The notes: generated from the letters alone by a model not told the origin. DNA of 64,000 nucleotides from CAZSDP01 sp964605665 (GCA_964605665.1 CAZSDP010000013.1:1-64000), one strand, 5' to 3'. Positions 9,675-20,480 are shown, counted from the stretch's first letter. Translations and numbers: made by a program.

Positions 9675-9756
9675 AGTAACACGCTTTCTTTAAACCGGGC
9701 CAGGTCACACCATTGTTCCATCAATGACGGCTCGTCTGCGCATTGGTATTCACGAT

Positions 9757-11790
<2,034 letters not shown>

Positions 11791-12260
11791 GCGGTCCTCC
11801 AAGGGTTTTCTTCGGCGTCGATTCCCTCGCCCTGAAGGGCAGATCGACAACGATTCCCCGACTTGTCGGTATTTGCGTCAGTACTCGCAGCTCAATGGCA
11901 GAAACCGCCTCGATTTTCGCACTTGGCGGTGAACGAAAATCAGCCACATCGGGCCGAATCGAGGGCAGATCAGCGTAATGAGGGGTCCGGGATGGGGTGC
12001 AGATAGGGAATCGGAGTTTTCAGCGCACATCTTGAGCGCCTCGTTTTGCCCCGATCCTCAAACCTGCGATTCGCGGTCGAGCCCCCCCTACCGGCTCCGT
12101 CCCTATCGAGTCTAGGCCTCCCCCGCCTCTTACGCAACAAGAGGTGGTCCGATGCCCATTTTGCCAACGATCTCCAACCGCCCTCAGTTCCCGAAATCTC
12201 TATTGGTGCGGGGATAGAATTACCGGCTGCTCTGTTTGTGGGCCGATCGGAGGTTGGCTC
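11791..12260. other. Intergenic region upstream of prkA
   Basis: About 470 bases between prkA and the dnaK terminator without a supportable gene. It should contain the prkA promoter. Visible structure: an inverted repeat at 11912-11941 and a short palindrome with CCGAC/GTCGG arms at 11858-11869 in the likely leader. I found no convincing sigma-54 or sigma-70 hexamer pair. Confidence 0.6.
11912..11941. promoter_or_regulatory. Inverted repeat upstream of prkA
   Basis: Perfect 8-bp arms GATTTTCG (11912-11919) and CGAAAATC (11934-11941) around a 14-base spacer, about 120 bases upstream of the prkA ATG. The arms are A/T-rich against a G/C-rich background, as many operators are. Whether a protein binds it is unknown. 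Confidence 0.35.
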
Positions 12261-12305
12261 CTATAAAAGCAGGAGGGCCCCCCTGCTTGAGCAGGGGGGC
12301 CCTCC
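12261..12305 (-). terminator. Rho-independent terminator of dnaK
   Basis: Perfect 15-bp hairpin: arms GGAGGGCCCCCCTGC (12272-12286) and GCAGGGGGGCCCTCC (12291-12305) with loop TTGA. On the minus strand it follows the dnaK stop by about 40 bases and is followed by TGCTTTTATAG, a short T-rich run, as expected for an intrinsic terminator. Confidence 0.85.
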
Positions 12306-12345
12306 GTGAAAATTGTCCGGCGTACGATGAGAAGTCAGTGAGTCC

Positions 12346-14271
12346 TCACTCTTTGACCTCGAAGTCCGCATCGACCACGTTGTCTTCCTGATCAGAAGAA
12401 GAGCTGTCGGTCGTACTCGCTTCCTCCTCGGTGGTCGACTCCGGTCCGGCTTGGTTCTTCGACGCGTCTTCGTAAATCTTCTTGGCGAGTTCATGCGAAG
12501 CCTGGTTGAGTTGATCGATCGCCGCGCGGATCGAATCTGGAGTCGCCGCCTCGTCATCTTTCGCTTCCTTGAGACCTTTGACTCCCGCTTCGATCTTGGA
12601 GATCACTTCCTCGTCGAGGGTTTCTTTGTGCTCTTTGAGGGAGCTCTCCGTCGCGTAGATCAGCTGGTCCGCTTCGTTGCGTACCTCGACCAATTCACGC
12701 TTCTTCTTATCCTCATCGGCGAACTTCTCCGCTTCTTGCCGCATCCGTTCGACTTCGTTCTCATCGAGTCCAGAACTCGACTCGATTTTGATCGAGTGCT
12801 CTTTCTGAGTCCCCAGATCCTTTGCCGACACGTTCAAAATGCCGTTCGCGTCGATGTCGAAGGTCACCTCGATTTGCGGCACTCCTCGAGGAGCGGGAGG
12901 AATTCCGTCGAGCTGGAATCGTCCGAGAGTGCGGTTGTCGTCCGCCATCTCTCGCTCACCTTGAAGGACATGCACGTCCACCGCCGGCTGATTATCCGCT
13001 GCGGTCGAGAACAACTGCTTCTTCTGGGTGGGAATCGTGGTGTTTCGGTCGATCAGACGAGTGGTCACCTTCCCCTGAGTCTCAATTCCGAGGGAAAGTG
13101 GAGTGACATCGAGGAGAAGCACTTCATTCAATTGCTCATCCCCGGCCAGGATTCCACCTTGAATCGCGGCGCCCATGGCAACGACCTCATCGGGATTCAC
13201 GGAACGATTGGGATCCTTGCCGAAGATCTCCTTAACGGTCGCCTGGATCGCCGGAATCCGCGTTGAACCACCCACCAAGATCACTTCATCGATCTGTTGT
13301 GGGGAGAGCCCCGCATCGGACAAGGCGATCTCACAAGGACGACGGGTTCTCGTGACCAGATCTTTTGCCAAATTCTCGAACGTGGCGCGTGAGACCGCCA
13401 TTTGCAAGTGCTTGGGGCCAGAAGCATCCGCGGTGATGAACGGCAGGTTGATGTCGGTCTCGGTTCGACTCGAGAGCTCGCACTTCGCCTTTTCAGCCGC
13501 CTCTTTCAAACGCTGCAGCGCCATCAGATCTTTCCGCAGATCGATGCCCTGCTCCTTCTTGAACTCATCGGCGATGTGGTGAATGAGCACTTCATCGAAG
13601 TCGTCACCACCGAGATGAGTGTCGCCGTTCGTGGAGAGAACTTTGAAGATCCCCTCATCGACTTCGAGGATCGAGACGTCGAAGGTCCCTCCCCCCAGAT
13701 CGTAGACAACGATCTTCTCACTGCCTTTTTTCGTCAGTCCATAGGCTAACGCAGCCGCAGTCGGCTCGTTGATGATCCGCTTCACATCGAGTCCAGCAAT
13801 CCGACCTGCATCTTTCGTCGCTTGCCGCTGGGAATCATTGAAGTAAGCGGGAACGGTGATCACCGCGTCGGAGACCGGCTGGCCGAGATACGCTTCCGCC
13901 GCCTCTTTGAGAGATTGCAGAGTGAGTGCGGAGATTTCCGGGGGAGTGTACTCCTTGCCTTGGAGCTTCACTTGAACGAGTTCGTCTGGTCCTCCGACCA
14001 CCTCGTAGGGGATCATCTTCTCTTCGTCCATCACTTCATTGTGACGGCGCCCCATGAATCGCTTGATGGAGAACACGGTGTTTCGTGGATTGGTGACGGC
14101 CTGCCGCTTTGCGGTCTGACCGACCAGACGGTCTCCTGATTCGGTAAATGCGACCACTGAGGGGGTCACACGATTGCCGTCGAGGTTGGGGATGACCGTT
14201 GGCTCTCCCCCCTCCATCACTGCGACCACCGAGTTGGTGGTGCCCAGATCGATTCCGATGACCTTGCCCAT
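12346..14271 (-). CDS. dnaK: Molecular chaperone DnaK (Hsp70)
   Basis: Cytoplasmic Hsp70 ATP-dependent chaperone, 641 aa, normal bacterial length. Signatures: IGIDLGTTNSVVAVMEGG at the N-terminus, VYDLGGGTFDVSILE and ILVGGSTRIPAIQ in the ATPase domain, the EVLLLDVTPLSLGIETQG linker, the substrate-binding domain with NGILNVSAKD, a helical lid, and an acidic tail ending in DADFEVKE. The ATG at 14271 has GGAGG about six bases upstream. It stands alone: no grpE, dnaJ or hrcA neighbour, so cochaperones must be elsewhere. A strong terminator follows. No CIRCE operator is seen upstream, but there is a perfect 10-bp-arm dyad at 14535-14555. Confidence 0.98.
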   Translation of the reverse strand: MGKVIGIDLGTTNSVVAVMEGGEPTVIPNLDGNRVTPSVVAFTESGDRLVGQTAKRQAVTNPRNTVFSIKRFMGRRHNEVMDEEKMIPYEVVGGPDELVQVKLQGKEYTPPEISALTLQSLKEAAEAYLGQPVSDAVITVPAYFNDSQRQATKDAGRIAGLDVKRIINEPTAAALAYGLTKKGSEKIVVYDLGGGTFDVSILEVDEGIFKVLSTNGDTHLGGDDFDEVLIHHIADEFKKEQGIDLRKDLMALQRLKEAAEKAKCELSSRTETDINLPFITADASGPKHLQMAVSRATFENLAKDLVTRTRRPCEIALSDAGLSPQQIDEVILVGGSTRIPAIQATVKEIFGKDPNRSVNPDEVVAMGAAIQGGILAGDEQLNEVLLLDVTPLSLGIETQGKVTTRLIDRNTTIPTQKKQLFSTAADNQPAVDVHVLQGEREMADDNRTLGRFQLDGIPPAPRGVPQIEVTFDIDANGILNVSAKDLGTQKEHSIKIESSSGLDENEVERMRQEAEKFADEDKKKRELVEVRNEADQLIYATESSLKEHKETLDEEVISKIEAGVKGLKEAKDDEAATPDSIRAAIDQLNQASHELAKKIYEDASKNQAGPESTTEEEASTTDSSSSDQEDNVVDADFEVKE

Positions 14272-14752
14272 AAGGTCCTCCGTTTCGTCACACGCCTTCG
14301 GTCCAAGTCAGGTTCCCACCGGTCACGACCACAGACGTTTCGAGGTCGACCAGTATTCCCGCACCACAAAGGCGAAGAGTCAGTCATTTCAATGCGTGTC
14401 CATCACGACGAAGACCACGGATCGATCTCCCTCGCTCCCACCACGATCGCAAAGGGCGTTCCTCTTCCACGGAGCTTTCGAGACTTCTTAAGACTATTTA
14501 AAAAAAGGACTTACGACCAACTCTCGGCCGGCCACCTCTGCCGAATCGGCAGAGGCCGTCCCACCCCTCTCTTGAGCGTGTCAGATTGGCAGGCAGCTGA
14601 TCCCCCGTCCGATCGCACTCCGAAACGGAGCGGTGGAGGCATCGCGGAAGGGAATGAGAAGGGAGCTTCTGACCGAGCGCCTGGAGGAGGGTGGGTTGAA
14701 AAGCGGTGAATCGTCAGCGATGTCGAGGGGAGGCTGAAACGGCATCAACCGG
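14272..14752. other. Intergenic region upstream of dnaK
   Basis: 481 bases between the sigma-54 regulator stop and dnaK, with no supported gene. It holds a perfect dyad at 14535-14555 and, on the minus strand, a T-rich patch (CCTTTTTTTAAATAG, 14496-14510). These could be a terminator for the upstream operon, part of the dnaK promoter, or both. No CIRCE box or sigma-32 consensus was found. Confidence 0.55.
14535..14555. promoter_or_regulatory. Perfect dyad upstream of dnaK
   Basis: Arms CCTCTGCCGA (14535-14544) and TCGGCAGAGG (14546-14555) with one central base. It lies about 265 bases upstream of dnaK and about 200 downstream of the response-regulator stop. A T-run begins only some 25-35 bases after it on the minus strand, so a classic terminator is possible but not typical; an operator is the alternative. 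Confidence 0.4.
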
Positions 14753-16123
14753 TCACGCCTTCTCCTCCCGTAACTCATATTCGGTGATCTTTCGATAGAG
14801 AGTCCGCTCGCCGATCCCCAGCATCTTCGCCGCTTCCTTGCGGTTCCCCCCCACCGCTTCGAGGGTTGCCCCGATCAACTCTCGTTCGAGCTCGCGGATC
14901 GTCATTCCCACCTTGAGCCCTTGTCCAACCGGCGCCGGCTCACTCGGCCGAATCTGAGCGGGAAGATCTTGCGTCTCGAGCACTTGATTCCCGGAGATCA
15001 CCACCATGTTCTCGATCGCGTTCTTCAATTCCCGGACATTGCCCGGCCATGGATAGCGTGTGAGAACTCGAAGTGCGTCGTGAGAGATCCCCGTGATCGG
15101 TTTGTCGTGAATCCGCGCATACTCATTCAGGAAGTGGTTCACGATCAAGGGGATGTCGGCGGTGCGTTCTCTCAACGGCGGTAACTCGATCGTCACCACA
15201 TTCAGTCGATAGAAAAGATCCTCACGAAAGTCCCCAGCTTCGATTCTCTCGCGTAAGTTTCGATGGGTGGCGGAAATCAACCGGACGTCGACCGGTATCT
15301 CTTGGTTCGAACCGATACGGGTCACCTTGCCATCCTCGACCACCCTCAACAGCTTGACCTGGGTCTCTAGCGGAATGTCCCCCACTTCGTCCAGGAATAA
15401 GGTACCGCCGTTGGCGTGTTCAAATCGACCTTTACGAGTATAGGTCGCGCCGGTGAACGCCCCCTTTTCATGCCCGAAGAGCTCGCTCTCCAAAGTTCCC
15501 CCGGAGAGAGCCGCGCAATTCAATGGCACAAAGACCTTACCGCGCCGTCGACTGTTGTTATGGATCGCCTTCGCTGCAAGCTCTTTGCCAGTGCCACTCT
15601 CTCCGGTAATCAGCACCGAAACGTCTGTACCGGCAACTTGAGAAAGGCGTTGGATGATCGAGTGCATTCTGGTGCTCGAGCCGATGATCCCCTCGAACCC
15701 GAATTTTGTATCGATCTGACGTTCCAGATCTTCAGCCCTGCGACGCAGCGCCTGCCCCTCGAGTGCCTTCTCAACCTTGATGCGAAGGGCAGCGATTTCG
15801 ACCGGCTTCTGCAAATAGTCACTGGCCCCTTGCTGCATCGCTTCCACTGCCGACTCAACGGTTCCATGTCCCGTCACCACGATAACCGCAAGAAGAGGAT
15901 GGATCGTTCGCGCTTGGCGGATCAAATCGAGGCCATCGAGGTCCCCTAACTTGAGATCTGTGATCAGGAGATCGTAGGGACGCTCACGCAGGCGCTCGAT
16001 CCCCTCCTTCCCCGAAGTCGCGATATCGACGGGATAACCGATCGCTTCGAGAGAGTCCGCAACCAGATGTGCATGATGAGACTCGTCATCAATTGTCAGG
16101 ATGTGGTGGCTCTCACGATTCAC
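14753..16123 (-). CDS. Sigma-54-dependent response regulator (NtrC family)
   Basis: 456-aa transcriptional activator. Receiver domain at 1-120 with acidic pair D12/D13, phosphoacceptor D56 (LLITDLKLGD), T84 and K106. AAA+ domain with Walker A GESGTGKE at 174-181 and an intact GAFTGA loop at 221-226, which contacts sigma-54. A Fis-type helix-turn-helix ends the protein (KEAAKMLGIGERTLYRKI). All key residues are present, so it should be a functional activator of sigma-54 promoters. The ATG overlaps the upstream kinase stop by four bases, making them an obvious pair. Target promoters are unknown; a poor sigma-54-like site precedes its own operon. Confidence 0.95.
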   Translation of the reverse strand: MNRESHHILTIDDESHHAHLVADSLEAIGYPVDIATSGKEGIERLRERPYDLLITDLKLGDLDGLDLIRQARTIHPLLAVIVVTGHGTVESAVEAMQQGASDYLQKPVEIAALRIKVEKALEGQALRRRAEDLERQIDTKFGFEGIIGSSTRMHSIIQRLSQVAGTDVSVLITGESGTGKELAAKAIHNNSRRRGKVFVPLNCAALSGGTLESELFGHEKGAFTGATYTRKGRFEHANGGTLFLDEVGDIPLETQVKLLRVVEDGKVTRIGSNQEIPVDVRLISATHRNLRERIEAGDFREDLFYRLNVVTIELPPLRERTADIPLIVNHFLNEYARIHDKPITGISHDALRVLTRYPWPGNVRELKNAIENMVVISGNQVLETQDLPAQIRPSEPAPVGQGLKVGMTIRELERELIGATLEAVGGNRKEAAKMLGIGERTLYRKITEYELREEKA

Positions 16124-16905
16124 GAAGAACTCTCCTCGTTCGATGATGTTGACTCGCTCGAGTCGGCCGAGCTCGCACCGGCTGATGTGGGGAGCTCCAC
16201 GGTGAAACGACTCCCCTGGCCTGGTTCACTCTCTACGCTGATGTTCCCTTTGTGCAGTCGAACAATACGCAAGACGGTGGGCAATCCTAAACCGGTTCCA
16301 TCGCGCTTCGATGAAACATAGGGTCGGAAAATCTTCTTCATCTGTTCTTCGGCGAGGCCAAGACCGGTGTCGATCACCTCGATCGAAATTCTCGGCAGGT
16401 CATCTCGACGTCGGCCCTCTTGCACCAACGAAGTCCTGAGGATCAGCTCACCGCCGTCCGGCATCGCTTGTTCAGCATTCCTGATCAGGTTCAGAAAAAC
16501 TTGGCGCAGCAAGACTTCGTCACCCTTCAACTCAGGTAGTCCCTCAGCGGACTGAAAGTGGACGCGAATCTCTCTTCTTTCCAGCCCTTCTGAGTTGTCG
16601 GAGAGAATGCTGCGAACCAGCGCATTGATATTCACCGGTCTACCATCGACCTGTTGAAGACGAACATATTGCAGAAATGAGCTGACGATCTGTTCAATCC
16701 GAGCGATCTCTTCACGCATCACCTGAAGGCGACGGCATGTTCTCTGCTCTTTAGGGGTGGTCGGGGTCCCCGCTTCTTCCAAGAGGAGCTGCGCAGAGAT
16801 ATTGAGAGTTGAGAGGGGGTTCTTCACCTCATGCACGAGGCTCCCCGCGAGCCCCGCAACATCTTGATCCCAATTCTCGATCTCTCGTGCATCGAATCGT
16901 GACAC
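16120..16905 (-). CDS. Soluble sensor histidine kinase (NtrB/AtoS type)
   Basis: 261-aa histidine kinase lacking any membrane helix or PAS domain. It is little more than a transmitter: H-box LVHEVKNPL with H25, N-box NLIRNAEQAM, G1 DTGLGL and G2 GTGLGLP, then a Ser-rich tail. With only ~20 residues before the H-box, the input must come from a partner protein. It follows a lipoprotein gene by 13 bases and overlaps the cognate response regulator by four (ATGA). This arrangement suggests that the neighbouring products act together, although a cytoplasmic kinase cannot touch a periplasmic lipoprotein directly. Confidence 0.93.
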   Translation of the reverse strand: MSRFDAREIENWDQDVAGLAGSLVHEVKNPLSTLNISAQLLLEEAGTPTTPKEQRTCRRLQVMREEIARIEQIVSSFLQYVRLQQVDGRPVNINALVRSILSDNSEGLERREIRVHFQSAEGLPELKGDEVLLRQVFLNLIRNAEQAMPDGGELILRTSLVQEGRRRDDLPRISIEVIDTGLGLAEEQMKKIFRPYVSSKRDGTGLGLPTVLRIVRLHKGNISVESEPGQGSRFTVELPTSAGASSADSSESTSSNEESSS

Positions 16906-16918
16906 GTCTAGTCGCGCT

Positions 16919-18136
16919 TCAATCTTCTGAGTCGTCAGCCTCTTCGAGGCTTGAGATCACCTGTATTTTGACGTTTCGAATCTTTACCGAGTCGCCCGGA
17001 GTCAGTCCTATCGCGACGCCGCCTTGGCTACTTCTCGGATTGTAAGGGAGCAGGAGTTCCTCGAAATTATTCAAGTCTTTCACCTTGAGGGTGCCATCAC
17101 GAAACTCGACCAGCACCCCGACCCAGTCATCTGTCTCCAAGTCGACAGGGAAGAGAGGGTACTGACGATTGGGAGAGCCTGGTCGAGGCGGAGTAGAAGT
17201 CGCACCGATGTGAATCTTCTGGCCAGATGGCACTTGGATCTCGAATTGGACCCGATAGGAAGTCCACAAGTCCTCTCCGATTTCGAAAATCGCGGGGCCC
17301 TCCGTGGTGTTCGTTCCCTCGACAACGCCCTCTTCCGGCACAGACCAAACGTCTTTTCCGCTATTGCGGAACGAAGAGAGGTACTCATCGATCTCGAGTG
17401 TGAGCCACTCTACGTTTTCTTCTGCTTGCCGCTCGGCAAACTGCGTCTTGTACTCTTCGAAGAAGTCATCGGCCATCGTCTGAAGTTCTGGGTAGAACGT
17501 GGTGTCTTTATAGGTGTCAGAGTAGCTGACCAACGTCCCGATCGCTTTCGCCAAGTCTTCAAGATCACCGCTGCGCTTTAAGGAGAGCGCGCGCCTCTCG
17601 ATCCGCTTGAACTCGTTTTCGGCGTCGAACGCGCGTTGAACCCAATCGGCCTTCTGCTCCCACTCTTTGTGGGCCTCGGTCATCGTGAATCGCTCTTCTG
17701 GATCGAAGAGGGCGAGTTCTTCCTCTGCCGTGAGGTAGTCCTTCTCTTCATTCACGAGTTGTTCAACTTTAGGAATGATGGTTTGCAGCCGCTGCATCGC
17801 ATGGTCTTCTCGAGATTTCTTGACCTGGGCGAGCAGCTGCTTCATGTCTGCTTCCATCTTCGTACCACCCGCTTCGAAGAGTCGGCCCTCTACTTCATTG
17901 AGGTTGTTTTCGAAGTCTTCGGGGTATTGCCGAATCAGCTCTTTGGTTCGCTGGATCCGTTCACGAAGTTGATCGAGACGAATCGCTTCTCGCTCCGCTG
18001 CCAGTTCCGCTTCTGACTTCTTCGGAGTGTTATCGACTTCGACGGTACGCTTATCTTCTTTGCAGCCCATTACCGCCGTCAGGCACACACAAAGTAGAAG
18101 CTGGACGAAGCGTGCCAACTGCGAAGAAGTGATCAT
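16919..18136 (-). CDS. Putative lipoprotein with coiled coil and C-terminal beta domain
   Basis: Unrecognised exported protein, 405 aa from the ATG at 18136; the frame reaches 18268 but only this start gives a signal peptide. The N-terminus MITSSQLARF... ends in a lipobox-like LTAVMGC, so it is probably lipid-anchored. Residues ~30-280 are charged and strongly helical or coiled-coil (runs of E, K, R). The last ~130 residues look like a beta-sandwich (YRVQFEIQVPSGQKIHIGATS, DDWVGVLVEFRDGTLKVKDL), similar in style to laminin-G/DUF1080-type domains, but I cannot assign a family. It heads an operon with a histidine kinase and a sigma-54 regulator. Confidence 0.75.
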   Translation of the reverse strand: MITSSQLARFVQLLLCVCLTAVMGCKEDKRTVEVDNTPKKSEAELAAEREAIRLDQLRERIQRTKELIRQYPEDFENNLNEVEGRLFEAGGTKMEADMKQLLAQVKKSREDHAMQRLQTIIPKVEQLVNEEKDYLTAEEELALFDPEERFTMTEAHKEWEQKADWVQRAFDAENEFKRIERRALSLKRSGDLEDLAKAIGTLVSYSDTYKDTTFYPELQTMADDFFEEYKTQFAERQAEENVEWLTLEIDEYLSSFRNSGKDVWSVPEEGVVEGTNTTEGPAIFEIGEDLWTSYRVQFEIQVPSGQKIHIGATSTPPRPGSPNRQYPLFPVDLETDDWVGVLVEFRDGTLKVKDLNNFEELLLPYNPRSSQGGVAIGLTPGDSVKIRNVKIQVISSLEEADDSED

Positions 18137-18407
18137 GATCAGGACCTCTGTTCCCTCACCTGTAGGCTCGACTCCCCGACGAATCTGAGGCACGAACCGC
18201 GATAGTTGGGGTTCTGTCACTCTTGGAAGACGACTGTTACAAGATGCCACTCTCTTCAGAAGCGGCAAGATGGAGTCGCCGTAGATCTCAGAACAGCGTC
18301 AATTGAACCGGCTCAACTCTTGTGGGCTTCGGGCATGCCAGCGGCTCGCTGCTCCCTCTCGCGACGCCATCGCACAGATCTTCAAGCTGGCTGGTCGCCA
18401 AAATCGC

Positions 18408-19421
18408 TCATCGAAGTGATCCATCGAGGAGCTGATCGCCAGCTTTGAGAAGCTTCGCAATCACCTCCTGCACCGATCCTTCGATCCGACATCCGGCCGC
18501 CTTTGCATGCCCTCCTCCACCGAAGAGAACAGCGATGGGATGGACGTCCATCGCCCCTTTTGAGCGCAACGACACTTTAAACCGGCCGGGAGAGAGTTCA
18601 ACGACCAGAAACACGATTTCGGCTCCATCGATCTGCTTGAGGGAGTCGATAAAGCCATCGAGTTCTTCCAGGGGGATCCCATGGCGCTCGAGATCGGCGG
18701 CGGAGATGGTCGAATACGCAATTCGTCCATCCGCGGCGGTCTGAAGGCGAGCGAGCAAGGAACCGAGAGCTCGAGCTCGCTCTGGAGTCGAATTCTCGTA
18801 GATCTCACGGTGCAACCGCTCAGGATCTGCTCCTGCTGCACGCAGAAGCGAAGCAGCCCGAAATGCCTCGGACGACGTATTCGAGAAGCGAAACCAGCCG
18901 GTATCGGTGGAGATCGCCACAAATAAGGCATCTGCGGCAGCCGGTTCGATCTCTCCCCCCAGCGCTTCATGGATACGAAAGACCATGTTTCCCGTCGAGG
19001 GGCTCTCGGGAACGGACCATGGTACGTCGAAGATCTCTGGATCATGGCAGATGTGGTGATCGATCAGGACACGAGGGGCGTTACCGGCAAATACCGGTTC
19101 CCGCAGACGTCCCAATCGCTCCGGCTCAGAAGTGTCGAGAATCACCAGCAGATCTGCGGAAGAAATCGTCTCTCGCTGAGCTTCTGAGAGTTCTTCCGAA
19201 ATGACCTCGGCGATCCCCTCCCGATCTGCGACCCCCAATTTTTCCGGAACTGGGTGGGTGAGGAGCACCGTCGGATCCGCCCCTCCCCGTCGAAGAATGT
19301 AGGAAAGGGCCACGGCAGAGCCGAGGGCGTCTCCGTCGGGGTAGATATGAGTGCACAAAAATGGCCGCCGAGCGCTCCTCAAAGCCTCGAGAAGAGCAGC
19401 GGGAGGCGAAGGAAGAGACAA
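18408..19421 (-). CDS. nrnA: DHH family phosphoesterase, NrnA-like
   Basis: 337-aa DHH/DHHA1 phosphoesterase, most like NrnA, which degrades short oligoribonucleotides and in many bacteria also hydrolyses pAp or c-di-NMP-derived dinucleotides. Motifs: HIYPDGDALGS (25-35), IDHHICHD with DHH at 121-123, STDTGWFRFSNT, and the C-terminal GGGGHAKAAG near 301-310. The start is TTG at 19421 with GGGAG six bases upstream, a rare codon but with a good ribosome site. A GdpP-type protein is less likely because there are no membrane or GGDEF domains. The window also encodes a diadenylate cyclase and a diguanylate cyclase, so a role in clearing pApA or pGpG is plausible but unproven. Confidence 0.88.
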   Translation of the reverse strand: MSLPSPPAALLEALRSARRPFLCTHIYPDGDALGSAVALSYILRRGGADPTVLLTHPVPEKLGVADREGIAEVISEELSEAQRETISSADLLVILDTSEPERLGRLREPVFAGNAPRVLIDHHICHDPEIFDVPWSVPESPSTGNMVFRIHEALGGEIEPAAADALFVAISTDTGWFRFSNTSSEAFRAASLLRAAGADPERLHREIYENSTPERARALGSLLARLQTAADGRIAYSTISAADLERHGIPLEELDGFIDSLKQIDGAEIVFLVVELSPGRFKVSLRSKGAMDVHPIAVLFGGGGHAKAAGCRIEGSVQEVIAKLLKAGDQLLDGSLR

Positions 19422-19470
19422 AAGATACTCCCAACAATTCCAACAACGAGGTCGAATCAGTGATCCGCTC

Positions 19471-19498
19471 TTGACACTAGTTGCGTTTTCTCAACAAT
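19471..19498 (+). promoter_or_regulatory. Possible sigma-70 promoter upstream of XRE gene
   Basis: Perfect -35 TTGACA (19471-19476), a 16-base spacer and AACAAT (19493-19498), which matches four of six bases of the -10 consensus. It would give a leader of more than 300 bases before the XRE start, so another promoter closer in is possible. Confidence 0.3.
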
Positions 19499-19719
19499 GC
19501 TTCTATGGGAAGCGGGAAGGCCCCCCCTAATGGTGCTCCAGAGGCGAACGACCTGACGATAGCGCCACGTGTGGTCGCAACTGAGGACCGGCAGAAAGCA
19601 AAGACCTGAAGAGGTTACCTCAGAGGAACCTGTCGGTGTTTTGCTTTTGCAGCTTTGCTTTCGAGGAACGCGTCCCCTTTTCACCGACGCAGTCTTTTGT
19701 AATTCAGCCTCTACCCGGC

Positions 19720-19738
19720 TCAGTTTACTCAAAACTGA
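19720..19738. promoter_or_regulatory. Palindromic operator candidate for XRE regulator
   Basis: TCAGTTT (19720-19726) and AAACTGA (19732-19738), a perfect 7-bp dyad with a five-base centre, 93 bases before the XRE ATG. The size and spacing suit a dimeric helix-turn-helix repressor, so autoregulation is plausible. No second copy was noticed in the window. Confidence 0.38.
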
Positions 19739-19830
19739 CCGAACCAAACAGAATGCGCTGGAGAGCTCCCCCCCTCCGACACAACGTCGAAGAGGAGTGG
19801 ATCTTCCAGGCCGCTGCTGGAGAAGGAAGT

Positions 19831-20337
19831 ATGGAAATCGGTCGAAAGATCCTCAACTTGCGGAAGGACCAGGGGGTCCATCAGCGCGACCTCGCCCACG
19901 ATTCACATGTGACTCCCAGTGCCCTCTCTCGAATTGAGGCGGGAATTCACACCCCCCGGGGGAAGGTGACCCTCGAGATCGCACGCCGCCTCGGGACCAC
20001 CGCAGATTACGTTCTCGATGAAACCGCGCCTTATCCCCCTCCCGCATATGAAATCCTCGCGAACCTCACCGATTCCACCGCGGAAGAGCCGCGAGAAATC
20101 CCCACGGTGATCAGCGAGCGGGAAGAGCAGGTTCTCCGCAACTTTCGAAAGCTCGATCTCGAAAGAAAGCGACTCTTGGAGGCGGTTCTCAATGGGACCC
20201 GTCGGGATGTACGCTTCGCGGCGTGGATACTCGGCGCTGAACTTCCCGGGGCGGACTCAGAAGAACTCGAGCGGCACCACGATCAGTTGCGCGCGCTCAG
20301 CGCCGAATTGAGTGGTCAAACCACTTCAGCTGATTGA
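19831..20337 (+). CDS. XRE-family helix-turn-helix regulator
   Basis: 168-aa protein from the ATG at 19831, preceded by GGAGAAGGAAGT, an adequate ribosome site. The frame is open further upstream to 19636, but that section is unlike protein and includes the presumed operator. Residues ~1-65 form a Cro/C1-type HTH: IGRKILNLRKDQGVHQRDLAHDSHVTPSALSRIEAG..., then a typical TADYVLDE. The remainder is charged and helical with no known ligand domain (ISEREEQVLRNFRKLDLERKRLLEAVL). The fold of the first domain is clear; target genes are unknown. It stands divergent from nrnA and convergent with mdh. Confidence 0.85.
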   Translation: MEIGRKILNLRKDQGVHQRDLAHDSHVTPSALSRIEAGIHTPRGKVTLEIARRLGTTADYVLDETAPYPPPAYEILANLTDSTAEEPREIPTVISEREEQVLRNFRKLDLERKRLLEAVLNGTRRDVRFAAWILGAELPGADSEELERHHDQLRALSAELSGQTTSAD

Positions 20338-20395
20338 GAGCCGCTCTGATCGATGGGCGCGGCGACGGTCTCAATCCCACGAAACAAAATACAAA

Positions 20396-20461
20396 AAGAA
20401 AAAAAAAAGGTCGCTGAGATGACCGAACGTGCCAACAGCACATTCAGCCAGCTCAGCGACC
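20396..20461 (-). terminator. Rho-independent terminator of sucC-sucD-mdh
   Basis: Perfect 10-bp outer stem GGTCGCTGAG (20409-20418) / CTCAGCGACC (20452-20461), with a smaller GTGC/GCAC hairpin inside the 33-base loop. On the minus strand it starts about 20 bases after the mdh stop and is followed by at least ten T, then CTTTTTG. Confidence 0.88.
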
Positions 20462-20480
20462 AGTCTCGAAGACCAGAGAT

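Larger units (their letters stand above)
19422..19830. other. Divergent intergenic region nrnA / XRE regulator
   Basis: About 400 bases with no supported gene. It carries a TTGACA hexamer on the plus strand (19471-19476) and a perfect 7-bp inverted repeat (19720-19738) upstream of the XRE gene. Confidence 0.6.

Noticed and set aside
18326..18340. Sigma-54-like TGGC-N10-GC site upstream of the lipoprotein-kinase-regulator operon (minus strand)
   Set aside because: The -24 half fits, but the -12 half reads AAGCC instead of TTGC; too weak to report as a promoter.
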